Origin: an uncultured Prevotellaceae bacterium
Lineage (GTDB): Bacteria; Bacteroidota; Bacteroidia; Bacteroidales; Bacteroidaceae
NCBI GenBank assembly: GCA_946407325.1
Contig: CAMJNN010000002.1
Span: 1 to 55,083 of the forward strand
Reading direction: 5' to 3'
Length of the DNA stretch: 55,083 bases
Shown: in pieces, positions 10,446-16,471 of the stretch
Layout: each line of letters starts with the position of its first letter
Position numbering within the stretch: the first letter of the stretch is position 1
The notes under the pieces: generated by a model
Seen by the model: only the letters and a program-made list of their open reading frames with translations
Database searches by the model: none
What the model was told of the DNA's origin: nothing
Made by a program: the position numbers and the translations under genes

Positions 10446-10476
10446 CAAAAATAGTACAAGTTGAATGAAAAACAAA
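10446..10476 (-). promoter_or_regulatory. Promoter of the membrane acyltransferase
   Basis: Minus-strand TTTG (10473-10476) and TATTTTTG (10446-10453) with a 19-base gap, 27 bases upstream of the ATG at 10418. A full match to the Bacteroidetes consensus. Confidence 0.8.
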
Positions 10477-10509
10477 ATGAATGCAAGAAAAAGCGCAAAT
10501 ACAAACAAA

Positions 10510-10539
10510 GTAATGGTAAGCACGCGCTTACCATTACTC
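10510..10539 (-). terminator. 13-bp perfect hairpin closing the peptide cluster
   Basis: AGTAATGGTAAGC (10510-10522) and its exact reverse complement (10527-10539) flank a four-base loop. On the minus strand it is followed by a T-rich stretch and lies 27 bases after the lipoprotein remnant, so it probably terminates the downstream peptide operon. Confidence 0.6.
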
Positions 10540-10566
10540 AATACTTGTATGATAGTAAATTACCAA

Positions 10567-10786
10567 CTAGTTTGTTTTCTTATTGCCACTCGCGTCCAAG
10601 TACTCAATTTCCACATCTGCATTAGCCAACATATCAGCTTCAATTTTAGAACCATAAGTTACTTTAACTGAAACTGGTGTGGTATCAGGGGCAGAGGGTG
10701 TACCACCATTGTCATCACTTTTTGAGCATGAACTCATCACTTGCACAACAAAGGACGGCTGTGAGCGTCATCAAAATTTTCTTCAT
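10567..10786 (-). pseudogene. Frameshifted small lipoprotein remnant
   Basis: Minus strand from the ATG at 10786 reads MKKILMTLTAVLCCASDEF and soon stops. In the next frame the text resumes as VMSSCSKSDDNGGTPSAPDT and runs on to KVTYGSKIEADMLANADVEI and a stop at 10567. The two parts together are a normal Bacteroidetes lipoprotein: basic start, hydrophobic core, lipobox SSC, then Ser/Asp-rich linker. One single-base change within about 10755-10770 would restore the frame. The rejoined product would be only about 72 residues, so it may also be truncated at the 3' end. It begins 11 bases after precursor gene 1 and is probably in its transcript. Confidence 0.65.
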
Positions 10787-10797
10787 ACCATGCCCCC

Positions 10798-11082
10798 TTA
10801 TCTTTTCTTCCTCCTCTTATCAATTATTGCAAATTCTTCGACCAAACGTTTATCCCATTTACTCAGCGGTTCCTGTTTTTTTTCATCTTTTGTTTCTTTA
10901 TAAGCGGTTGGCGCAATATAAAATTCATCATCCATCCCACCACTCACCTTTTCCAGGTCTTCCTCAGAGAGTTTGATAACACCAGCCTCTGCCAAATCCT
11001 TGGTCAGGGCATTCACTTCCCCAGCCAGCTGCTTCAGCTGCTGCAGTTTCTGCTCAACTTGTTCTTTAGTTAATGTTGCCAT
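10798..11082 (-). CDS. Double-glycine leader peptide precursor, copy 1
   Basis: 94 residues. Residues 1-49 are the shared leader (MATLTKEQVEQKLQQLKQLA to LSEEDLEKVSGG), with hydrophobic L, L and V at -12, -7 and -4 before GG, as recognised by C39-type leader peptidases. The 45-residue remainder starts MDDEFYIAPTAYKE, is highly charged and ends in DKRRKKR. No Cys, so no lanthionine or disulfide chemistry is expected. Last intact member of the downstream unit, 74 bases after copy 2. No Shine-Dalgarno; the ATG is fixed by leader alignment. The biological role is unknown; a secreted peptide or modified natural product is inferred from the leader. Confidence 0.85.
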   Translation of the reverse strand: MATLTKEQVEQKLQQLKQLAGEVNALTKDLAEAGVIKLSEEDLEKVSGGMDDEFYIAPTAYKETKDEKKQEPLSKWDKRLVEEFAIIDKRRKKR

Positions 11083-11112
11083 ATTGCTTTGTTATTATAG
11101 TTTTTTAAAAAG

Positions 11113-11150
11113 TTCCCCCACTCAGCCAGATTTAAAGCAAAGCGGGGGAA
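11113..11150 (-). terminator. Possible attenuator between copies 1 and 2
   Basis: TTCCCCC (11113-11119) can pair with GGGGGAA (11144-11150), and on the minus strand the stem is followed by CTTTTT. The loop is long (24 bases), so this may only reduce transcription of copy 1. Confidence 0.4.
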
Positions 11151-11156
11151 ATCTGT

Positions 11157-11375
11157 TTAGAAAAATGCAGCGTTTTCTTTAGGCTCCGGTTTCTTCCCGT
11201 TTTCAAAAAAAGTGGAATTAGTGAAAAAGCCTCCATCCACCTTTGCCAGGTCTTCTTCAGAGAGTTCAATTGCACCTGCCTCTGCCAATTCCTTGGTCAG
11301 TGTGCTCACTTCCTCAGCCAGCTGCTTCAGCTGCTGCATTTTCTGTTCAACTTGTTCTTTAGTTAATGTTGCCAT
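11157..11375 (-). CDS. Double-glycine leader peptide precursor, copy 2
   Basis: 72 residues: the 49-residue leader ending LSEEDLAKVDGG, then a 23-residue core. The core starts FFTNSTFF, has GKKPEPKEN in the middle and ends AAFF, so paired phenylalanines occur at both ends and inside. No Cys. First gene after its own promoter (-7 box 11422-11429) and the terminator of the upstream unit. The short aromatic core resembles a small secreted peptide, but no family is recognised. Confidence 0.85.
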   Translation of the reverse strand: MATLTKEQVEQKMQQLKQLAEEVSTLTKELAEAGAIELSEEDLAKVDGGFFTNSTFFENGKKPEPKENAAFF

Positions 11376-11421
11376 AATTTGGTTTGTTTAAAAGATTAGT
11401 AATTATCAGTTCTATTGGATG

Positions 11422-11429
11422 CAAAAATA
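11422..11429 (-). promoter_or_regulatory. Promoter (-7 box) of the copy 2-copy 1 unit
   Basis: Minus-strand TATTTTTG fits TAnnTTTG, 46 bases upstream of the copy 2 ATG. A TTG lies 24 bases farther upstream, slightly too distant for the consensus. The stretch 11376-11642 otherwise holds only this box and the hairpin at 11559-11588. Confidence 0.5.
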
Positions 11430-11558
11430 AGCATTTTTTCTCTTTTGCGCTAACAATTTCACCGTTTATTTTACAATTTCCGCGATATATTATTTCAAGG
11501 AATCATCTTTAGGCATGGGCATTCTGAAGATGATAATGGGGATAAATGAGAGCAAAAT

Positions 11559-11588
11559 TAAAGCCTCCCTTTTTGAGGGGAGGCTTTA
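11559..11588 (-). terminator. Terminator of the copy 6-to-3 unit
   Basis: TAAAGCCTCCC (11559-11569) pairs perfectly with GGGAGGCTTTA (11578-11588) around an eight-base loop. On the minus strand it is followed by ATTTTG. It lies 54 bases past the stop of copy 3. Confidence 0.7.
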
Positions 11589-11642
11589 TAGGAATAAGTA
11601 CCGCCTTTAGAGCAGTGGCACGGGATCTGGCAATCTTTTAGT

Positions 11643-11798
11643 TCAGAAACAGCCTCCGCTGATTTCTTCAAGCTCCTCATCTGAGAGCTTGATGGCACCA
11701 GCCTCCACCAATTCCTTGGTCAGGGCGTTCACTTGCTCAGACAACTGCTTCAGCTGCTGCAGTTTCTGCTCAACTTGTTCCTTAGATAATATTGCCAT
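11643..11798 (-). CDS. Double-glycine leader precursor, copy 3, with a two-residue core
   Basis: 51 residues: MAILSKEQVEQKLQQLKQLS through LSDEELEEISGG, then only Cys-Phe and TGA. The leader is intact and again exactly 49 residues. It is the most divergent of the close copies (ILSK in place of TLTK, ISGG in place of VSGG). If the TGA were sense, the frame would continue TKRLPDPVPLL before TAA. It may be a nonsense-truncated precursor, or encode a free leader with a regulatory or decoy role. It is too short for most gene callers. 51 bases after copy 4. Confidence 0.7.
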   Translation of the reverse strand: MAILSKEQVEQKLQQLKQLSEQVNALTKELVEAGAIKLSDEELEEISGGCF

Positions 11799-11849
11799 AA
11801 TCTGATTTGTTTCGTCCCTACTAATAACTTGTAGCTCGTTGCATGAGAA

Positions 11850-12101
11850 TTAAATTTTAGGTTCAGGCTTAGCCTTAGGGATAAATTGCACATCTTCACC
11901 AATCGGTATCTTAACTATTGCATCTCCTTCACGTACATATTTATAAATTGTCCTCCCTCCAGAAACATTTTCCAGGTCTTCTTCAGAGAGTTCAATAGCA
12001 CCTGCCTCTGCCAATTCCTTGGTCAGGGCTTTCATTTCATCAGTCAGCTGCTTCAGCTGCTGCATCTTCTGTTCAATTTGTTCTTTAGTTAATGTTGCCA
12101 T
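11850..12101 (-). CDS. Double-glycine leader peptide precursor, copy 4
   Basis: 83 residues: a 49-residue leader ending LSEEDLENVSGG, then a 34-residue core starting RTIYKYVREGDAIVKI and ending PKAKPEPKI. The KPEP motif is shared with the copy 2 core; otherwise the cores do not align. No Cys. 28 bases after copy 5, 51 before copy 3, so co-transcribed. Alternating hydrophobic and charged residues in YKYVREGDAIVKIPIGEDVQF would suit a beta-strand peptide (inference). Confidence 0.85.
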   Translation of the reverse strand: MATLTKEQIEQKMQQLKQLTDEMKALTKELAEAGAIELSEEDLENVSGGRTIYKYVREGDAIVKIPIGEDVQFIPKAKPEPKI

Positions 12102-12129
12102 AATCTTTAATTTTTTTTATTATTAAGTA

Positions 12130-12429
12130 CTAGCGAGGTATAAGACTACTGACAGGAATTTTGTAATCTACTCCCCCAATATTCCAGATAACACACTTTT
12201 CTTCTTTCTGAGAGCGATCGGGAATCAATTTCTGCAGGTCTTCATCCTCAATAGAACCTGCCCCTCTTTCCATCGTCGGCCTGCCGCCTGAAACCTTTTC
12301 CAAGTCTTCTTCGGAAAGTCTGATAACACCAGCCTCTGCCAATTCCTTGGTCAGGGCGCTCACTTCTTCAGCCAATTGCTTCAGCTGCTGCATTTTCTGT
12401 TCAACTTGTTCTTTAGTTAATGTTGCCAT
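12130..12429 (-). CDS. Double-glycine leader peptide precursor, copy 5
   Basis: 99 residues, the longest copy. The 49-residue leader ends LSEEDLEKVSGG. The 50-residue core starts RPTMERGAGSIEDEDL and ends KCVIWNIGGVDYKIPVSSLI plus PR. It has one Cys and one Trp and a more hydrophobic C-terminal half than the other cores. 27 bases after copy 6. No modification signature recognised. Confidence 0.85.
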   Translation of the reverse strand: MATLTKEQVEQKMQQLKQLAEEVSALTKELAEAGVIRLSEEDLEKVSGGRPTMERGAGSIEDEDLQKLIPDRSQKEEKCVIWNIGGVDYKIPVSSLIPR

Positions 12430-12456
12430 AAAATATTACTTGGTTTTGATTGTTAG

Positions 12457-12735
12457 TTACTTCATATATTTATACCCATATTTCCGTATGTGTTCTTCGT
12501 AATCTCTTTTAAGCATGTCTGAAATTCTTTTATGTAATTGTGCAAATTCCTCTGGTGTCATTTGATGCTGTGGTTTATCTTGCGTCCTCCCTCCTGCAAC
12601 CTTTTCAAGGTCTTCTTCAGAAAGACTTAATGCACTAGCCTCTACGAGTTCATCGTGGATGGCTTTCATTTCATTCAGTTTCTCAGCGAGCAGCTGCCTT
12701 TTCTGCTCAATCTGTTCTTTGGTTAATGCTGCCAT
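12457..12735 (-). CDS. Double-glycine leader peptide precursor, copy 6 (most divergent leader)
   Basis: Start chosen at 12735, giving MAALTKEQIEQKRQLLAEKL and a leader of exactly 49 residues like the other copies; an upstream in-frame ATG at 12765 would add ten unrelated residues. The leader ends LSLSEEDLEKVAGG. The 43-residue core starts RTQDKPQHQMTPEEFAQLHK, is helical and charged, and ends YGYKYMK. First gene of the upstream unit, divergent from the M13 peptidase. Its leader middle (NEMKAIHDELVEAS) differs most from the others, suggesting an older duplicate. Confidence 0.82.
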   Translation of the reverse strand: MAALTKEQIEQKRQLLAEKLNEMKAIHDELVEASALSLSEEDLEKVAGGRTQDKPQHQMTPEEFAQLHKRISDMLKRDYEEHIRKYGYKYMK

Positions 12736-12762
12736 AATATTACTTTTTAATTCTTCAAACTT

Positions 12763-12794
12763 CAAAATAACGATATTTCTTTCAAACTGCCAAA
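12763..12794 (-). promoter_or_regulatory. Weak promoter candidate for the copy 6-to-3 unit
   Basis: Minus-strand TTTG (12791-12794), 21 bases, then TATTTTG (12763-12769), which is one base short of TAnnTTTG. It lies 27 bases upstream of the copy 6 ATG. Confidence 0.35.
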
Positions 12795-12812
12795 GTTTTT
12801 AGATTATTTTAC

Positions 12813-12820
12813 TATCTTTG
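12813..12820 (+). promoter_or_regulatory. -7 box of the M13 peptidase
   Basis: TATCTTTG, a perfect TAnnTTTG box, 28 bases before the ATG. The -33 region overlaps that of the divergent peptide unit. Confidence 0.6.
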
Positions 12821-12848
12821 GCGCAAGAAAAGAATAAATGAAAGTAAA

Positions 12849-14786
12849 ATGAAAAAAATCAAGGGATATTGGATACTGGCAGCGGTGTGCTACGTGGCCT
12901 TGCTGGCCGCTTGTGCAGAAGATGATGACGATTTTGACGAACCCGAACCGTCAACGGTAGATACTTCCGAGTGGCCACTCACGGGCAACATGGACACGCT
13001 TTCCTATCGTGCCGGTGATGATTTCTTTATGTACTGCAACGGCAACTATTGGAAAAACACCGACATGGGTGATGCTATGATAAAGGGATACTTTTATACG
13101 GAAGCCGATGAATACATCAATAAGCTGCTCAGTCAGACAGACATACCCCACGAGACACAGCTGATAGAACTGGCTTCGGCGGTGAAGAACAAGCCCATGA
13201 CTGATGATGAGATAAGGGCATACATGGCACCGGTGCTGGAGCTTATTGACCAGGCTGCCACCAACGAAGACTGCATCAAGCTCTTTGCCCGACTCTATAA
13301 GTTGGGCTACATCACCTTGTTGAAGGTGAATTTCAAGGTGGTGAATGGCGTGTACAAGGCCGTATTGTCGCCCATATACGATTATTCTGGTCAAAAAGAA
13401 TCAGTCGCCAAAACGGCTTTCGTTATACCACAGCCCACCCAGCAGCAACTGTTTGACCATCCGGAACTGGCTGAAAATTATCACCCTTTGGCCAATACCC
13501 GAGGCGATGGCAACGATGTGGTGACTTTGCTGGCCACCGAGCTGGGACTTAGCCCGCAGGACGTGCTGGTGAGTGATAAGGATGTGGCAGCTTTTGCCGC
13601 TTACCTGACTGCCCCTGTCGAGGAAATGAAAAAAGACATGGCCTATATGGCGAGGATGCTGGACCAGCCCTTTATGAATCCTGATCTGGTGGCTGAATCG
13701 CACAGCTACCTGGGGAACTATTCGGCGGGTAAGGATTTTATGGATTGGGTAAATATAGTTTACATCATGGGCAGATACACGGCTTCTTATGCCTTTGCCA
13801 CCCGATGGGTGACCCAGCAGATGATAGATAACATAACGGAAAAGTGCGAGGAGCTGCGCAGTGTGTTCCGCCGCCGCATAGCCGACCTCGACTGGATGAG
13901 TGCCTCCACCAAGGAGCGGGCCATCGAGAAGCTCGACCAGATGATTTTCAATGTGGGCTATCCGAAAAACTGGGTGAAAGAAGCTATGGTGGATTACAGT
14001 CATTGCCAGACGCTGATTGAGGCGGCACGCATGACCCGTCAGGCTGATGCCAATCTGCTGTTGTCATTCCTGGGGAAAGATATCCAGACGCATAGTTTCA
14101 ATGCATTGCTGTATTCAGGAAGAGCAAATTCTGATTTGAGAACGGGCAATGCGTACTATATGCCTCAATCTAACAGTATCAATATTTACCCTGCCTTTAT
14201 GTTGCCGCATTTTTATAATCCCGATGACCACGAGGCTATACATTACGGCACGATGACTGTCATGGCCCATGAAATAACTCATGGCTTCGACTCTACTGGT
14301 GCCAATTACGACGGGTTGGGCAACTATCGCAATTGGTGGACGGTGCAGGACAAGATGGACTTTGAGGAGCGCTACCAGGGGCTGATTGACTGCTACAACC
14401 GCTTGGAGATGTTGCCTTGGGATCCCGATTATGCAGGCAAATATTGTCCTGGAGAGCAGACGCTGACAGAGAACATTGCCGACTTGGGAGGCTTCGAAAT
14501 AGCCTGCCAGGCTTATATCGAAAAGTGCCAGCGCGAGGGTTACTACGGCGAAGAGCTGGATAAGCAGGAGCGCAAGTTTTACCAGGCTTTTGCCAACATC
14601 TGGCGTGCCAAATACACAACGGGACTTATTAACTATTTGATGTTCACCTCGAAAGACCCACACTCCATGCTAAGAGAGCGAATCAACGGCGTAGTGATGA
14701 ATACCGACCGCTGGTATGAGCTGTACAATGTGCAGTGGGGAGACAACCTCTACCTGCGCCCCGAAAAGCGCACTCACATCTGGTAA
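12849..14786 (+). CDS. M13-family zinc metallopeptidase lipoprotein
   Basis: 645 residues, neprilysin/PepO type. Lipoprotein signal: MKKIKGYWILAAVCYVALLA followed by the lipobox Cys. The next residues AEDDDDFDEPEP are strongly acidic, like the Bacteroidetes export signal that sends lipoproteins to the cell surface. Zinc motif HEITH (residues 474-478) and the third ligand in ENIADLGG (E541, with D545), as in the family. The N-terminal helical cap that restricts substrates to peptides is present. Divergent from the leader-peptide cluster with about 110 bases between starts. Processing or degradation of short extracellular peptides is the expected activity; a link to the cluster is inference. 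Confidence 0.93.
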   Translation: MKKIKGYWILAAVCYVALLAACAEDDDDFDEPEPSTVDTSEWPLTGNMDTLSYRAGDDFFMYCNGNYWKNTDMGDAMIKGYFYTEADEYINKLLSQTDIPHETQLIELASAVKNKPMTDDEIRAYMAPVLELIDQAATNEDCIKLFARLYKLGYITLLKVNFKVVNGVYKAVLSPIYDYSGQKESVAKTAFVIPQPTQQQLFDHPELAENYHPLANTRGDGNDVVTLLATELGLSPQDVLVSDKDVAAFAAYLTAPVEEMKKDMAYMARMLDQPFMNPDLVAESHSYLGNYSAGKDFMDWVNIVYIMGRYTASYAFATRWVTQQMIDNITEKCEELRSVFRRRIADLDWMSASTKERAIEKLDQMIFNVGYPKNWVKEAMVDYSHCQTLIEAARMTRQADANLLLSFLGKDIQTHSFNALLYSGRANSDLRTGNAYYMPQSNSINIYPAFMLPHFYNPDDHEAIHYGTMTVMAHEITHGFDSTGANYDGLGNYRNWWTVQDKMDFEERYQGLIDCYNRLEMLPWDPDYAGKYCPGEQTLTENIADLGGFEIACQAYIEKCQREGYYGEELDKQERKFYQAFANIWRAKYTTGLINYLMFTSKDPHSMLRERINGVVMNTDRWYELYNVQWGDNLYLRPEKRTHIW

Positions 14787-14826
14787 TGCCATCAACGCCA
14801 AAATACAAAAAATGTTTTCATTTCTA

Positions 14827-14858
14827 TTTGCGAATCCGTAAAATTTGCATTACCTTTG
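14827..14858 (+). promoter_or_regulatory. Promoter of the SLC45-like transporter
   Basis: TTTG (14827-14830), 20 bases, TACCTTTG (14851-14858): a full consensus match 43 bases before the ATG. Confidence 0.8.
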
Positions 14859-14901
14859 TTATACCAATACCTTAAAACTGAAATTAAAATCTTAAATTAC
14901 C

Positions 14902-16260
14902 ATGAAACAGATTCCCGACAAAAGCTTTTGGCAACTATGGAACATCAGTTTCGGCTTCTTCGGTGTGCAGATAGCCTATGCTTTGCAAAGTGCCAATATC
15001 AGTAGAATTTTCTCCACCTTGGGCGCTGACCCACATAACCTGAGTTATTTCTGGATTTTGCCACCATTGGCAGGTATCCTCGTGCAACCGCTGGTAGGTG
15101 CTTGGAGCGATCGTACCTGGACGCGTTGGGGACGTCGCATACCCTATTTATTTATAGGATCGCTGGTAGCCGTCATCGTAATGTGTCTGCTACCCAATGC
15201 CGGTAGTTTCGGAATGGCAGTGAGTACGGCCATGATTTTCGGCTTGTTCTCGCTGATGTTCCTCGATACCAGTATTAACATGGCCATGCAACCCTTCAAG
15301 ATGATGGTAGGCGATATGGTGAACACCAAGCAAAAGGGACTCGCCTACTCTATCCAAAGTTTCCTCTGCAACGCAGGTAGCTTGGTGGGCTATCTTTTCC
15401 CATACATCTTCGCTTGGATAGGCATCCAGAACGTGGCAGCTCAAGGCGTTATTCCTGATTCAGTGATTTACTCATTCTATATTGGTGCCGCCATATTGAT
15501 AGCTTGCGTATTTTACACCACTTCGAAGGTGAAGGAATATCCTCCACAGGAATATGCCGAATATCATGGCATCACTGAAGAGTCAAAGCAAGAAAAGACC
15601 AATATGTTCAAGCTTTTGGTCAAGGCACCTAAGGCGTTCTGGACGGTAGGTTTGGTGCAGTTCTTCTGTTGGTTTGCCTTCATGTTCATGTGGACTTATA
15701 CCAATGGAAGTATAGCAGCCAATGTTTTTGATGCTCCTACCGTAAGCAGTGTTGTAGATGGCATGCAAAAGTTAGTGCTCGACACCACCAGTACACAATA
15801 CCAAGAAGCGGCCAACTGGGTAGGCGTAGTTTTTGCCGTGCAAGCCATCGGCTCTGTGTTGTGGGCAGTGGTCATTCCGTTGTTCAAGAACCGCAAGCTG
15901 GTCTATGCCCTGAGTCTTGTTTTGGGTGGCATCGGCTTCATCTCTATCTACTTCGTGCATAACCAGTATGCTTTGTTCCTGAGCTTCCTCCTTATCGGAT
16001 GTGCTTGGGCAGCTATGTTGGCATTGCCTTTCACCATCTTGACCAATGCCTTGACGGGTGGACACATGGGCACCTACTTAGGTTTGTTCAATGGTACTAT
16101 CTGCGTGCCTCAGATTGTGGCAGCTGCCTTGGGTGGCACCATCCTGAGCCTGATGACACCAACCGGAGGCCTTTCTCCAGAAATAAATATGATGGTTATT
16201 GCCGGCATCATGCTCCTGCTCGGTGCATGTGCCGTATTCATCATAAAAGAGAAAGAATAA
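14902..16260 (+). CDS. SLC45/GPH-like MFS sugar transporter
   Basis: A 452-residue, twelve-helix major facilitator. The N-terminal FWQLWNISFGFFGVQIAYAL and the loop GAWSDRTWTRWGRRIPYL (GxxSDRxxxxxGRRxP) are typical of the sucrose/maltose symporter-like group common in Bacteroidetes and often near alpha-glucan genes. Here there is no glycosidase beside it, so the substrate is open (disaccharide likely). Transcribed alone from its own promoter. Confidence 0.85.
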   Translation: MKQIPDKSFWQLWNISFGFFGVQIAYALQSANISRIFSTLGADPHNLSYFWILPPLAGILVQPLVGAWSDRTWTRWGRRIPYLFIGSLVAVIVMCLLPNAGSFGMAVSTAMIFGLFSLMFLDTSINMAMQPFKMMVGDMVNTKQKGLAYSIQSFLCNAGSLVGYLFPYIFAWIGIQNVAAQGVIPDSVIYSFYIGAAILIACVFYTTSKVKEYPPQEYAEYHGITEESKQEKTNMFKLLVKAPKAFWTVGLVQFFCWFAFMFMWTYTNGSIAANVFDAPTVSSVVDGMQKLVLDTTSTQYQEAANWVGVVFAVQAIGSVLWAVVIPLFKNRKLVYALSLVLGGIGFISIYFVHNQYALFLSFLLIGCAWAAMLALPFTILTNALTGGHMGTYLGLFNGTICVPQIVAAALGGTILSLMTPTGGLSPEINMMVIAGIMLLLGACAVFIIKEKE

Positions 16261-16263
16261 AAC

Positions 16264-16283
16264 TACGCCTGCATTATGGCGTA
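16264..16283 (+). terminator. Small hairpin after the SLC45-like gene
   Basis: TACGCC (16264-16269) pairs with GGCGTA (16278-16283) just after the stop. No T-run follows, so termination is uncertain. The arm shares TACGCC with the repeat array beginning at 16321. Confidence 0.3.
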
Positions 16284-16320
16284 TGTATGGAAGCAACAGC
16301 TAGGCACACCGTAGTCACTC

Positions 16321-16419
16321 CGAACCTACGCCGAACCTACGACGGACCTACGCCGAACCTACGACGGACCTACGCCGAACCTACGACGGACCTACGACGG
16401 ACCTACGCCGAACCCACGA
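16321..16419. repeat. Nine-unit 11-bp tandem repeat
   Basis: Nine consecutive units of CGRACCTACGM (CGAACCTACGC, CGAACCTACGA, CGGACCTACGC and so on), the last with one change (CCCACG). It is followed at once by CGTAGGT, an inverted copy of the ACCTACG core. The array fills the space between two convergent genes. Two variable positions alternate (A/G and C/A). Confidence 0.9.
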
Positions 16420-16471
16420 CGTAGGTATAAGTTGGTGATAATCGTAAAAAGAGAGGGGCACGGGAGTATTA

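Larger units (their letters stand above)
10936..12735 (-). repeat. Six 147-bp leader-coding repeats
   Basis: Leader-coding copies lie at 10936-11082, 11229-11375, 11652-11798, 11955-12101, 12283-12429 and 12589-12735. The first 40 to 60 and last 40 bases are nearly identical at DNA level among the five close copies, while the sequence after the GG codons is unrelated. This is a leader-conserved, core-variable pattern. Confidence 0.85.

Noticed and set aside
10677..10976. Plus-strand open frames opposite the peptide genes
   Set aside because: They are antisense to the repeated leader-coding DNA, have no promoter or family match, and appear only because the leaders are AT-poor and stop-free on that strand.
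12736..12765. Longer start for precursor copy 6
   Set aside because: The extra ten residues have no match in the other five leaders; the start at 12735 gives the shared 49-residue length.
16321..16419. CRISPR array
   Set aside because: Units are 11 bp and directly adjacent with no unique spacers, and there are no cas genes.
15999..16424. Open frame across the repeat array encoding an RTYAEPTT-type repeat protein
   Set aside because: The frame overlaps the end of the transporter gene in another frame, and the repetitive peptide is what any 11-bp array would produce. No start signal.
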